DNA of 64,000 bases from NCBI GenBank assembly GCA_002429385.1, contig DIZL01000029.1, forward strand, positions 159,780 to 223,779. Reading direction: 5' to 3'. Positions 9,316 to 17,642 of this stretch are shown here, one piece after another. This DNA is from Prolixibacteraceae bacterium UBA6029 (GTDB taxonomy: Bacteria; Bacteroidota; Bacteroidia; Bacteroidales; Prolixibacteraceae). Within the stretch, counting starts at the first letter, position 1. Every line of letters begins with the position of its first letter. A program made the translations under genes and the position numbers. The notes beneath the pieces are model-generated. The model saw only the letters and a list, made by a program, of their open reading frames with translations, was not told where the DNA came from and did no database searches.

Positions 9316-9352
9316 CCGCGTTTTTAAAAGCATTTCATTCAAAATCACATTT

Positions 9353-10672
9353 ATGAAACAAATTAAATATGTATCTCCTCAGGAAGCAGTAAAAGTTATC
9401 AAATCGGGTGACCGGGTTCATTTGAGTTCAGTTGCCGTAACACCGCATACCCTGATTAAACCACTGGTAGAGCGTGGGCGGAACGGAGAACTGTATGATG
9501 TTAAAGTTCAACACATTCACATTGAAGGGAAAGTTGACTATGCAGATCCTGAATTTGAAGGAATTTTTCAGAGCGAACAATTCTTTGTCGCCGGAAATAT
9601 GCGCAAGCAAACACAGGCTGGTTATGCCGATTATGTGCCGGTATTTTTAAGTGAAACACAAAAATTAATTCGTGAAGGATATCTTCATGTGAACGTGGCC
9701 ATGATTATGGTTTCACCTCCGGATAATCATGGATTCGTGTCTCTTGGAACTTCAGTTGATGCAACCCTGGCAGCAGTCGAATGTGCTGATGTAGTAATAG
9801 CAGCGGTAAATCCTAATGTGCCGCGCTGTTGGGGAGATGCGATGATTCATGTGGATCAGATTGATATTTTTGTTGAAGATGATATTAAATTATATACTCA
9901 CGGATTTGCACCTTTGACTGAGGATGAGATTAAACTTGGTAAAAATGTTGCTGCCCTGATTGATGATGGGGCATGTTTGCAAATGGGTATAGGTGGTATA
10001 CCAAATGCTGTTCTTGCTCAGTTGGGAAACCATAAGGATTTAGGCGTACATACAGAAATGTTCTCTGATGGCATTCTTCCTTTAGTTGAAAAAGGCATCG
10101 TAACAGGAAAGCACAAGAGTATTGATAAAGGTAAAATGGTCGCATCCTTCCTGATGGGATCGCAGGTATTGTATGATTTTGTTCACGATAATCCACGTGT
10201 GGCCATGATGGATGTTGCTCATACCAATAGTGTAGCTGTTATCCGCAAACTGGATAAAGTAACCGCAATCAATTCTGCGCTTGCCATTGACATTACCGGC
10301 CAGATTTGTGCTGATTCAATCGGAACAAAGCATTATTCCGGTGTGGGCGGACAAATCGACTTCATTCGTGGAGCCGGTTATTCAAAAGGAGGAAAACCAA
10401 TCATTGCGATACCTTCAGTAACGGCAAAAGGTGTTTCGAAGATTTGCCCAACCCTTATTGAAGGATCCGGGGTAGTAAGTACCCGTGCCAATATTCATTG
10501 GGTTGTTACAGAATTTGGTGCAGTCAACCTGTATGGAAAAACACTTCAGGAAAGGGCACGGTTGTTAACTTCAATCGCACATCCTGCCCATCGGGAAACA
10601 CTGGATAAAGCAGCATTTGAACGTTATGGATCACATTTTCATTTTGTAAAGGATAGCAGCAAACTTTTATAA
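9353..10672 (+). CDS. Acetyl-CoA hydrolase/transferase family CoA transferase
   Basis: This 439-residue protein has the two-domain fold of the acetyl-CoA hydrolase/transferase (Cat1, 4-hydroxybutyrate CoA-transferase) family. Visible marks are the N-terminal SGDRVHLSSVAVTP loop, the MGIGGIPNAV glycine-rich motif (~211-220), the catalytic glutamate in HTEMFSDG (Glu235), and the CoA-binding GVGGQIDFIRGA loop. Family members move CoA between acyl-CoA and acetate, succinate, butyrate or 4-hydroxybutyrate. Proximity to methylmalonyl-CoA epimerase and a carboxylase suggests succinyl- or propionyl-CoA:acetate exchange in propionate formation, but the exact substrate is inference. It is monocistronic, with a hairpin terminator 14 bases after the stop. 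Confidence 0.9.
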   Translation: MKQIKYVSPQEAVKVIKSGDRVHLSSVAVTPHTLIKPLVERGRNGELYDVKVQHIHIEGKVDYADPEFEGIFQSEQFFVAGNMRKQTQAGYADYVPVFLSETQKLIREGYLHVNVAMIMVSPPDNHGFVSLGTSVDATLAAVECADVVIAAVNPNVPRCWGDAMIHVDQIDIFVEDDIKLYTHGFAPLTEDEIKLGKNVAALIDDGACLQMGIGGIPNAVLAQLGNHKDLGVHTEMFSDGILPLVEKGIVTGKHKSIDKGKMVASFLMGSQVLYDFVHDNPRVAMMDVAHTNSVAVIRKLDKVTAINSALAIDITGQICADSIGTKHYSGVGGQIDFIRGAGYSKGGKPIIAIPSVTAKGVSKICPTLIEGSGVVSTRANIHWVVTEFGAVNLYGKTLQERARLLTSIAHPAHRETLDKAAFERYGSHFHFVKDSSKLL

Positions 10673-10685
10673 CAGAAATTACCAG

Positions 10686-10715
10686 GAGGCGGGATTTATC
10701 CTGCCTCTTGTCTTT
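10686..10715 (+). terminator. Terminator of the CoA transferase gene
   Basis: A 9-bp stem (gaggcggga/tcctgcctc, one G-U pair) with a 4-nt loop is followed by a short T-rich tail (ttgtcttt). Confidence 0.65.
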
Positions 10716-10968
10716 ACAATTATTTAACATTGCACAAGGAAGCTTTAATTTGACCAACATATTAAATGGTCAGAAAAGGCTGTTAACCAGAAGAATTCAC
10801 TATCGATGAAATAGATTTTAACACTTGCTGCTGCAAAACACACGCACCATTTTTCGAATAATTGAGCAAATGGTTAAAAAAGATTTATTGTAAACGTACT
10901 TTTGCGGCGCAAGAGCATTTAACTATTGAAAACAATATTTTTCTTATCATATCAAATACTTACACAAA

Positions 10969-11373
10969 ATGGAAATATCACATATTGAACACATTGGAAT
11001 AGCAGTTGCCAGTCTGGAAGAAGCAATTCTATATTACGAAGGTGTTTTAGGCATGAAATGTTATGCCGTTGAAGAAGTGCCTGATCAGAAAGTTAAAACC
11101 GCCTTCTTCAAAGTTGGACAAACCAAGATCGAGCTATTGGAGTCAACAGACCCTGAAGGACCAATTGGCAAATTCCTTGAAAAAAAGGGTCCAGGTGTTC
11201 ACCATCTCGCTTTTGCCGTTGATAACGTTAACGAGGCATTAAGCGATGTCGCAACAAAAGGTGTTCAGCTGATCGACAAAACCAGCCGTAAAGGCGCTGA
11301 AGGATTGAATATCGGATTTCTTCACCCTAAATCAACACTTGGTGTATTGACTGAACTTTGTTCTGATAAATAA
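10969..11373 (+). CDS. mce: Methylmalonyl-CoA epimerase
   Basis: The 134-residue VOC-superfamily protein begins ISHIEHIGIAVASLEEAI and carries the metal ligands expected of methylmalonyl-CoA epimerase: His near residue 6-9, Gln in QTKIELLE, His in GVHHLAF and the final Glu in GVLTELC. It interconverts (R)- and (S)-methylmalonyl-CoA between the mutase and the decarboxylase/carboxylase. It is the first gene of a four-gene run (gaps 27, -1 and 9 bases), which fixes its pathway. A TACTTTTG box at 10897-10904 is a plausible -7 promoter element. Confidence 0.95.
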   Translation: MEISHIEHIGIAVASLEEAILYYEGVLGMKCYAVEEVPDQKVKTAFFKVGQTKIELLESTDPEGPIGKFLEKKGPGVHHLAFAVDNVNEALSDVATKGVQLIDKTSRKGAEGLNIGFLHPKSTLGVLTELCSDK

Positions 11374-11400
11374 ACTAAATAATCCATCTTCCTGTATCCC

Positions 11401-12960
11401 ATGAATAATCAAGAAAAAATAAAACAACTCATAGACCTTCGTGTTGAAGCAAAACTCGGAGGAGGAGAAAAAAGAATTGACGCCCAACATCAAAAGGGCA
11501 AGAATACTGCCCGTGAACGGATCTCGATGTTATTGGACGAAGGTAGTTTTGAAGAGTACGACATGTTCGTAACCCACCGTTGTGACAACTTCGGCATGGA
11601 AAAGACCAAAATTCTGGGCGACGGTGTTGTTACTGGTCAGGGAACAATTGACGGTCGTGTAGTCTATGTGTATGCACAGGATTTTACGGTATTCGGTGGT
11701 TCTTTGTCCGAAACTTATGCACTGAAAATCTGCAAGGTAATGGATATGGCCATGAAAGTCGGCGCTCCCGTTATCGGCATCAATGACTCCGGCGGTGCCC
11801 GTATTCAGGAAGGCGTAACTGCCCTGGCTGGTTATTCCGAAATTTTCCAACGCAATATATTGGCTTCAGGAGTGATCCCCCAGATATCAGCTGTTTTTGG
11901 TCCTTGTGCAGGTGGTGCAGTTTATTCACCAGCTTTGACTGACTTCATTCTGATGACAAAAGATACCTCTTACATGTTTGTAACTGGTCCTAAAGTAGTA
12001 AAAACAGTTACCGGTGAAATTGTGACTGATGAACAACTTGGAGGAGCCTCTGTTCATGGTTCTAAATCAGGTGTTACACATTTTGTTGCTGAAAACGAAG
12101 TTGAAGGGATTTTACTGATCCGCAAACTGTTAAGTTATCTTCCCCAGAATAATCTGGAAGATGCTCCTTTAGTCCCCTGCAAGGATCCGATCACTCGTCT
12201 GGAAGATTCATTAAATACAGTTATTCCTGAAAATCCAAACAAACCGTATGATGTTAAAGACGTTATTCATGCGATTGTTGATCAAGGTGAGTTTCTGGAA
12301 GTTCACCGTAACTACGCCCAGAATATTGTTGTAGGTTTTGCACGATTTGATGGTGCCTCAACTGGTATAGTTGCCAATCAACCTAATTATCTGGCAGGAG
12401 TACTCGACATCAATGCTTCACGCAAGGCTGCCCGCTTTGTTCGTTTCTGCGATGCTTTCAATATTCCTATTGTTACTCTGGTCGATGTGCCTGGATTCTT
12501 ACCTGGAACAACGCAGGAATACGGTGGAATTATTACCCATGGCGCTAAATTACTTTATGCCTATGGGGAAGCTACCGTTCCAAAAGTAACAGTGATCTTG
12601 CGCAAAGCCTATGGCGGAGCATATTGTGTTATGAGTTCCAAGCACCTGCGCGGCGATATAAATTACTCATGGCCATCCGGGGAAATTGCCGTGATGGGAC
12701 CCAAAGGCGCCATTGAAGTGCTTCGACACAAAAAGATAGAAGCCATTGAAGATGAATCTGAACGTGCTGCGTATGTTGTGCAGGCAGAAGCCGATTACAA
12801 AGAAAAATTTGCCAATCCTTACAATGCTGCCCGTTATGGATATATTGACGATATTATCGAACCACGTAATACCCGCTTCAGGATAATCAGGGCATTACAA
12901 AGTTTGGCTACGAAAAAGGTGCTAAACCTTCCGAAGAAACATTCCAACTTACCACTATAA
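11401..12960 (+). CDS. Acyl-CoA carboxylase carboxyltransferase subunit (methylmalonyl-CoA decarboxylase alpha / propionyl-CoA carboxylase beta type)
   Basis: The 519-residue protein is a full-length biotin-dependent carboxyltransferase. The N-half shows the acyl-CoA oxyanion-hole segments GINDSGGARIQEG and GPCAGGAVYSPAL; the C-half has DVPGFLPGTTQE and KAYGGAYCVM with the biotin-side loop. The homologues MmdA and PccB are hard to separate by sequence. The neighbours (epimerase, small OadG-like protein, biotin carrier) are those of the Bacteroidota methylmalonyl-CoA decarboxylase cluster. Transfer is between (S)-methylmalonyl-CoA and biotin, giving propionyl-CoA. The stop codon overlaps the next start by one base (taATG), indicating translational coupling. 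Confidence 0.93.
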   Translation: MNNQEKIKQLIDLRVEAKLGGGEKRIDAQHQKGKNTARERISMLLDEGSFEEYDMFVTHRCDNFGMEKTKILGDGVVTGQGTIDGRVVYVYAQDFTVFGGSLSETYALKICKVMDMAMKVGAPVIGINDSGGARIQEGVTALAGYSEIFQRNILASGVIPQISAVFGPCAGGAVYSPALTDFILMTKDTSYMFVTGPKVVKTVTGEIVTDEQLGGASVHGSKSGVTHFVAENEVEGILLIRKLLSYLPQNNLEDAPLVPCKDPITRLEDSLNTVIPENPNKPYDVKDVIHAIVDQGEFLEVHRNYAQNIVVGFARFDGASTGIVANQPNYLAGVLDINASRKAARFVRFCDAFNIPIVTLVDVPGFLPGTTQEYGGIITHGAKLLYAYGEATVPKVTVILRKAYGGAYCVMSSKHLRGDINYSWPSGEIAVMGPKGAIEVLRHKKIEAIEDESERAAYVVQAEADYKEKFANPYNAARYGYIDDIIEPRNTRFRIIRALQSLATKKVLNLPKKHSNLPL

Positions 12961-13202
12961 TGATGAAATTCTTTTCTTTTCTAACCAGTAAAAAGGTCGC
13001 AAGTCCGAACCAGTTATTGGTACAAGCTAAAAAGAATAGTGATGTAGCCGGGGAAGAAGCCGCTGCAATAGCATTAGCTATTCATATGTACAAGAGAGAA
13101 CTGCATGATATCGAAAGTTTAACAATTACGTTGAAGAAGGTATCCAGGATCTATTCTCCCTGGAGTTCGAAAATTTATACTATACGCCAAAATCCCAGAT
13201 AA
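12960..13202 (+). CDS. Small OadG/delta-subunit-like protein lacking a membrane anchor
   Basis: This 80-residue protein starts on the last base of the carboxyltransferase stop codon. Its core GEEAAAIALAIHMYKREL and its basic C-terminus with SPWSSKIYTIRQ match the cytoplasmic tail of OadG-type small subunits of decarboxylase complexes, where an Ala-rich helix precedes a conserved Trp and Arg. A typical OadG has an N-terminal membrane helix; here only a short MMKFFSFL stretch is present. It may bridge carboxyltransferase and biotin carrier. The family link is inferred from position and pattern. Confidence 0.7.
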   Translation: MMKFFSFLTSKKVASPNQLLVQAKKNSDVAGEEAAAIALAIHMYKRELHDIESLTITLKKVSRIYSPWSSKIYTIRQNPR

Positions 13203-13211
13203 TCAAACAGT

Positions 13212-13652
13212 ATGAAAAAATATTCTTTTAAAATAAATGGTAACGAATACGATGTTGCAGTCAAAAATGTTGACGACAATGTTGCTGACGTTGAAGTCAA
13301 CGGTACGAAGTATTCTGTCGAGTTCGACCGGGCAATTGAATCGACCAAAACACCTAAATTAATTCGGGAACAGGTTGTTCCATCGACCGATATTACACCG
13401 TCGCAACAAAAAACCAGCTCACCTTCGGCGCCTAAAGGTGCAGGCTTTGTGAAATCACCGCTCCCGGGAACCATTCTGAATGTCCATGTTACAGTAGGTG
13501 ATATAGTCAGGTCCGGGGACAAATTGATTACCCTGGAAGCTATGAAGATGGAAAATGTCATCAATTCGGATAAAAGTGGTAAGGTTGTTTCGGTTAATTT
13601 CAAAAAGGGTGATTCTGTTATGGAAGGAGATATCCTGATAGAAATCGGTTAA
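13212..13652 (+). CDS. Biotin carboxyl carrier protein of the acyl-CoA decarboxylase/carboxylase
   Basis: The 146-residue protein has an N-terminal ~70-residue beta domain (KKYSFKINGNEYDVAV), a Ser/Pro/Lys linker (~62-75) and a C-terminal biotinyl domain. The biotinylation motif LEAMKMEN places the modified Lys in the AMKM turn. It carries CO2-biotin for the upstream carboxyltransferase. In related clusters an OadB-type sodium-pump beta subunit follows directly; here a terminator follows and no oadB or biotin carboxylase gene is in the window. Confidence 0.93.
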   Translation: MKKYSFKINGNEYDVAVKNVDDNVADVEVNGTKYSVEFDRAIESTKTPKLIREQVVPSTDITPSQQKTSSPSAPKGAGFVKSPLPGTILNVHVTVGDIVRSGDKLITLEAMKMENVINSDKSGKVVSVNFKKGDSVMEGDILIEIG

Positions 13653-13671
13653 TAATAAAGTCGCTATAATA

Positions 13672-13711
13672 AAAAAGGTGAATTCCTGAGTACACAGGGA
13701 TTCACCTTTTT
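13672..13711. terminator. Strong bidirectional terminator
   Basis: Arms of 17 bp with one mismatch (aaaaaggtgaatTcctg/cagggattcaccttttt) flank a 6-nt loop. A-run on one side and T-run on the other serve both the epimerase-to-carrier operon (plus) and the TPR-ended Exb operon (minus). Confidence 0.9.
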
Positions 13712-13754
13712 AGATCCTATAAACAGCAACTATTGTAATCAATTATTCACTATA

Positions 13755-15452
13755 CTATTTCTTTAAATCGTAATAATTAATACCCTTCAGTGCCTGAACG
13801 TTCTCAGGATCCAATTCAAGAAGCTTCTTAAAGTAATCGATCGCGTTTGCTTTATCTTCCTTCATAAAGTAATAGAATCCGAGATAGGAATAAGCTTCAA
13901 TAATTTCCTTTTTATATTTCACCGTATCCGTTAACAATATAGTCAGGGCTTTCTCGTAAAATGGTTTCGCCAGGCCTAAGGTAGTCTCTTTATCTATTTC
14001 TGAATTGACTCTGGCTCTCATGATTGAACCCAGGTGCGAAGTTGGCACCAAAGTTTCAACCTTGGCAAATAACGAATCGGCCGCAGTATAATATTTCAGT
14101 TGTTTTAATGAATCGGCTTTCAATTTCATGCTCATAAGAGTGTCAATCTTTAAAGCAGTAGTCTTTGTCTTGGCTACATCAATCTTTGCAGTATCCTTCT
14201 TTACATTCAGATTTTTCCCGGTAATATAATATGCTCTACCTAAATTGTAATAATCCAGGGGTTGTTGATTTGGTTTCCTTTTCAGGTAGTCACGGCTGTA
14301 TTGAAGCCCCTGATCGTATTTTTTTAACTTGTTGCTTGATTTTGCAAGTTCATCATAAATCTGGAATTGAGTGGAATCTTTTTTCAGGGCAAGCAGATAG
14401 TTGACGATTGCCAGTGAATCTTTTCCTGAAGCGCTTAGCATTTTCCCGTAATAGGAGAGGTCATCAGTCATTACTTTATCCGATGGGATCAGCGTGAAAA
14501 ACTTATCCATGATACTTTTACCATTGATATAATCTTTTTGTTCGTAGCTAATATATCCCAACAATCGAAGTGGGACATAGTCGTTGGGATTTTGGCGGAT
14601 AAGCTTGTCCATTAATTGGCGGGCTTGCGGATATTGCTTATCGAAGAACAAACTGTATGCATAATGAGTGACATCATTATCAGTCGGTACATTTTTAAAA
14701 TAAATGGCAAAGTTCTTTGCCGCATCGGCATATTTCTGATTGCCGTAATACAATTCACCCAGATATTTATAGGCGATCCAATAATTTGGGTTAATAACTA
14801 CCACCTTATTGATGTATTCAATAGCCTGAGGAAAATTCCTTGCGGCAGCCATAATAGCAGATTGTGCGAAATAGGCTTCGAACAGGTTTGGATTAAAATA
14901 GATGGCCTGCTCAAATTGCAGCGATGCTGCGCCGGTATTGCTTCTGTCCACTTCAATTTGCCCGTTCAGGTAATAGGCTGAGGCATTTTTCGAATCAACT
15001 CCTATCGCCATATCAATATAGCGTTTGGCATCATCAAGTTTTTTTGGAGTTTGCGAGTAATAATAATTTGCTATTGCAATTATGGCAGTTGCATCCTTTT
15101 TCGATTTCTTAACCGCATCTTTAAAGTAATTTTCTGCATCAGCAGGAGCCGATAGCATACTAACTTTACCCATACCTGCATAATTGCCTGCGTAAGAAGA
15201 ACTGGCATCAAGTCCTTTCAGATAGCTTATTTTTGCTGAGTCTGTCTTGCCGGTGAAATAATAACATTCCCCTAAACCGTATAATGCAGCTGCATTTTTC
15301 GGATTAGTGTTCACTAATGTCGAAAAGATTTTCTTTGCTCCACTATAGTCCTTTTTATCCAGTTTTGAGAAGCCATCCGATTCTGATTGGGCGCTTACAA
15401 GCTTTACCCCTAAAGCAATCAGAACTATAAATAATGTCAGTTTCAGTTTCAT
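13755..15452 (-). CDS. Secreted tetratricopeptide-repeat protein, last gene of the Exb/Ton operon
   Basis: The 565-residue protein has a signal peptide (MKLKLTLFIVLIALGVKLVSAQ) and then nearly continuous TPR units. Examples are AAALYGLGECYYFTGKTDSA, PNYWIAYKYLGELYYGNQKY and IEAYSYLGFYYFMKEDKANA; at least ten units are visible. TPRs form protein-binding superhelices. As the distal gene of exbB-exbD-exbD-tonB-(small)-pstS-like-TPR it probably works in the periplasm with the TonB energising complex, perhaps as a scaffold. It starts 3 bases after the PstS-like stop. Binding partner unknown. Confidence 0.88.
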   Translation of the reverse strand: MKLKLTLFIVLIALGVKLVSAQSESDGFSKLDKKDYSGAKKIFSTLVNTNPKNAAALYGLGECYYFTGKTDSAKISYLKGLDASSSYAGNYAGMGKVSMLSAPADAENYFKDAVKKSKKDATAIIAIANYYYSQTPKKLDDAKRYIDMAIGVDSKNASAYYLNGQIEVDRSNTGAASLQFEQAIYFNPNLFEAYFAQSAIMAAARNFPQAIEYINKVVVINPNYWIAYKYLGELYYGNQKYADAAKNFAIYFKNVPTDNDVTHYAYSLFFDKQYPQARQLMDKLIRQNPNDYVPLRLLGYISYEQKDYINGKSIMDKFFTLIPSDKVMTDDLSYYGKMLSASGKDSLAIVNYLLALKKDSTQFQIYDELAKSSNKLKKYDQGLQYSRDYLKRKPNQQPLDYYNLGRAYYITGKNLNVKKDTAKIDVAKTKTTALKIDTLMSMKLKADSLKQLKYYTAADSLFAKVETLVPTSHLGSIMRARVNSEIDKETTLGLAKPFYEKALTILLTDTVKYKKEIIEAYSYLGFYYFMKEDKANAIDYFKKLLELDPENVQALKGINYYDLKK

Positions 15453-15455
15453 TTA

Positions 15456-16379
15456 TTATTCTTTATTAATATTTACAAGTCGTTGAAAATCATGTTCAGG
15501 CTTTAATCCCATACGATAGATTATCTTTTGACCTCTGTCACTCGTCAATTGTGCAAGAAATCCGCGGGCAAGGCTTGCGGATGGGTCAGTATAGATAGCA
15601 TAAACCTTTCGAATTAAAGGATAGCGCAAATTATACATGTTATACAACGAAGGCGTATAACTATTGGTACTATCCGCAATCGCTGCTTTTGAAACAGCAA
15701 CGAAACTTACTTTTCTAAGGTTAGCCTGAACAGCCAGATTTTCATTTTCACTCAGCCAGTTTAACCCAACAAATCCTATGCCATTTGCATCGGATGCAAT
15801 ACCGTCAATCAATTTTTCGCTGCTTCCTGAGAAACTTACCTTTCCGGTAATTTTATTATTCAAATGTAGTGAATCATTGAGTGACCTGATAATTCCTGAT
15901 GATTCAGAATCGAAAAATTGTTGAATACTTCCCACCTTTCCTGAATTTTCAATTTGGTTCCAGTCAGAAATATCACCCGAGAGTATCCGGGCAATTTGTT
16001 TAGTGGTTAATGTTTTTGTATTGTTTCCTGCATTTACGATTACTGCTACTGCATCATAGGCAATTGGAATCGATTCAGGAACAATATTTATACTTTTTAA
16101 ATACTCATTTTCTTTTTTATTCAAAGGTCTGGTAACAATTGCCAGACGAATTTTTTCCTTAAGCAATAGATTGATTGCATCATATTCCGTAACATATTGG
16201 CATTCGATCGAAGCATAATGATAGAAACTTTGAAATATATTCACTTCTGCATCGATCATTGGCTTTAAGGCCTCGTCTGCAGCTATGGTTCCATGTCCGG
16301 TCAGCATTGTTTCCGGTATTGCCTTTTGGGTATGATGACAACCCGAATTGAGAACGCATATAGAGAGAACAATCAGCAT
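15456..16379 (-). CDS. PstS-like substrate-binding lipoprotein
   Basis: Start chosen at 16379: MLIVLSICVLNSGC is a compact lipoprotein signal with Cys in a lipobox, giving 307 residues. The frame stays open upstream to 16598, but those residues translate a DNA repeat (EDRRPDTEDRSPKTEVR) and overlap the preceding gene, so they are excluded. The mature part has the type 2 periplasmic-binding fold of PstS: GTIAADEALKPMID, YDAVAVIVN, LSGDISDWNQI and GIGFVGLNWLS are phosphate-binding-protein-like. No pst transporter genes are near. In Bacteroidota this gene recurs in Exb/Ton operons; ligand and role are not established here. Confidence 0.85.
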   Translation of the reverse strand: MLIVLSICVLNSGCHHTQKAIPETMLTGHGTIAADEALKPMIDAEVNIFQSFYHYASIECQYVTEYDAINLLLKEKIRLAIVTRPLNKKENEYLKSINIVPESIPIAYDAVAVIVNAGNNTKTLTTKQIARILSGDISDWNQIENSGKVGSIQQFFDSESSGIIRSLNDSLHLNNKITGKVSFSGSSEKLIDGIASDANGIGFVGLNWLSENENLAVQANLRKVSFVAVSKAAIADSTNSYTPSLYNMYNLRYPLIRKVYAIYTDPSASLARGFLAQLTSDRGQKIIYRMGLKPEHDFQRLVNINKE

Positions 16380-16506
16380 AAAACGGGAGACAGGAGACAG
16401 AAGACGGGAAAAGGGAAAAGGGAGACGGAAGTTAGTCTTCGGTTTTCGGACTTCGGTTTTTGGACTTCTGTCTTCGGTGTCCGGTCTTCGATCTTCGGAC
16501 TTCGAT
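16380..16506. repeat. Intra-operon word repeat (cttcggt family) with fold-back potential
   Basis: The gap between the small membrane gene and the PstS-like start is filled by variants of the word cttcggtttt/cttcggac and, at the other end, gggagacaggagacagaagac. The two ends are partly reverse-complementary (agaagac versus gtcttcggtgtcc), so an RNA could fold. It directly adjoins the chosen ATG and keeps a reading frame open through it. Confidence 0.7.
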
Positions 16507-16725
16507 TTAAATCTCATTCTGTTCTTCTTTTTCTTTTTGATAAGCCCTGTACCCTCTGTATCCCCTGAATAGTCCATATATAATGACAAAAACAGCAAAT
16601 ACAGAAAGACTAATGTCTGGTATCTTCTGCCAAACTAAATATTTTAGCAGCAGTATGATACCAGACGTTAAGTACAAAACTACTATTAATAAACTGTATA
16701 AAATCTTAGAAATTTTCCAATTCAT
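16507..16725 (-). CDS. Small two-helix membrane protein in the Exb/Ton operon
   Basis: The 72-residue product is mostly two membrane helices, ILYSLLIVVLYLTSGIILLL and ISLSVFAVFVIIYGLF, followed by a basic/charged tail (YRGYRAYQKEKEEQNEI). It sits between tonB and the PstS-like gene, each separated by a word-repeat block rather than by ordinary spacer. No known motif is visible. Its location suggests an accessory of the inner-membrane ExbBD-TonB complex, by inference only. Confidence 0.65.
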   Translation of the reverse strand: MNWKISKILYSLLIVVLYLTSGIILLLKYLVWQKIPDISLSVFAVFVIIYGLFRGYRGYRAYQKEKEEQNEI

Positions 16726-16740
16726 TTTTTAAATCAGCTT

Positions 16741-16811
16741 AAGACGGAAGTCAAAAGATGGGAGACGGAAGTTGGTCTTCGGTCTTCGGTCTTCAGTCTC
16801 CAGTCTTCGGT
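16741..16811. repeat. Second cttcggt word repeat, abutting the tonB stop codon
   Basis: Units such as gacggaagt and cttcggt are tandemly repeated: gacggaagtcaaaag and gagacggaagtt on the left, ggtcttcggtcttcggtctt on the right, making an imperfect hairpin. The repeat runs up to the tonB TAG (16812-16814). It is the same word family as the block at 16380-16506, 250 bases away. Confidence 0.7.
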
Positions 16812-17621
16812 CTATTCCAATACAAAGTTAATAGGCACAGTAAAACTTACCCGAACAGCTTCCCCGTTTTGTTTACCGGGAATCCATTTCGGCATTGCTT
16901 TTACCACGCGCATTGCTTCTTTGTCAAGTGATGAGTCAACCGGACGGGTTACCTTTGCATTCGAGATACTTCCGTTTGTGTCAACCACGAAGCTTATAAA
17001 AACCTTTCCTTGTATACCATTTTCCATGGCAATGGTTGGATAATGAACCGAATTATGCAGATACTTATTTAATGCAGCTTCTCCTCCCGGAAATTCGGGC
17101 ATCTGCTCAACAAAGCTGTAAGGGGTGGATGTGGTATCCTCTCCAACGGTCATCTTATTGAGTTCGGCAATATCAACACCATTCACTTCATCAGTACCTT
17201 TTATGTCGGCTGTTGAAATGTTAACATCGGTTTTTGTAAGTTCCTCCTGCGTTTTTATGATTTCATCGTCCGCAACTTCTTCATCAGCTTTGATGACAGG
17301 AGGAGTAAATTTGATTGATGATTTCAAAGGAGGCAGAGGTTTTTCGATAATGATATCTTTAGGCTTCTCCGCCGGTTTTTCGATCACAATATTAGACAGG
17401 GTATTGACATCTATAATTCGATCTTTTCGGCTGGCCAGAATTTGTTTGTACAAAATCGGTACAAATATTATAGCCAGAAAAAATGAGAAGGCAATTATTA
17501 TACCCAATCGATGACGCCTTGAACTGTCTTTTCGAAGTTCATAGGCTCCGTATTCCTGGTTGCGATCCTTAAAGAGAAGATCAACCCAGGCATCGTTAAA
17601 CAAGTTTATTTTTTGAGACAT
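16812..17621 (-). CDS. tonB: Energy transducer TonB
   Basis: The 269-residue protein has a cytoplasmic start (QEYGAYELRKDSSRRHRLG), one membrane helix (IIIAFSFFLAIIFVPILYKQ, ~40-60), a Lys/Pro/Glu-rich periplasmic linker with KPAEKPKDIIIEKPLPPLK, and a C-terminal TonB domain. That domain shows MPEFPGGEAALNKYL, GIQGKVFISFVVD and the closing MPKWIPGKQNGEAVRVSFTV. It transmits proton-motive energy from ExbBD to TonB-dependent outer-membrane receptors. It is fourth in the operon, 21 bases after the second exbD. Confidence 0.95.
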   Translation of the reverse strand: MSQKINLFNDAWVDLLFKDRNQEYGAYELRKDSSRRHRLGIIIAFSFFLAIIFVPILYKQILASRKDRIIDVNTLSNIVIEKPAEKPKDIIIEKPLPPLKSSIKFTPPVIKADEEVADDEIIKTQEELTKTDVNISTADIKGTDEVNGVDIAELNKMTVGEDTTSTPYSFVEQMPEFPGGEAALNKYLHNSVHYPTIAMENGIQGKVFISFVVDTNGSISNAKVTRPVDSSLDKEAMRVVKAMPKWIPGKQNGEAVRVSFTVPINFVLE

Positions 17622-17642
17622 AGACTGTTCTATAAATTGTGA

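Larger units (their letters stand above)
8491..9352. other. 862-bp divergent intergenic region
   Basis: Besides the purL promoter and the CoA-transferase promoter, the stretch holds a 13-bp hairpin with one mismatch (8817-8829/8836-8848, aactatactaaaa versus ttttagtacagtt, loop ccgaaa). A G-rich stretch near 8730-8785 reads attgagaaagg/attgagtaggg. A 63-codon frame at 8869-9060 lacks a normal start codon and any recognisable motif. No gene is called. Confidence 0.5.

Noticed and set aside
15456..16379. Phosphate ABC transporter component
   Set aside because: The fold is PstS-like, but no pstC, pstA, pstB or phoU genes are near and the gene is embedded in an Exb/Ton operon.
16293..16572. Plus-strand frames reading SSVFG-type repeats
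   Set aside because: They are translations of the cttcggt word repeat and antisense to the operon genes.
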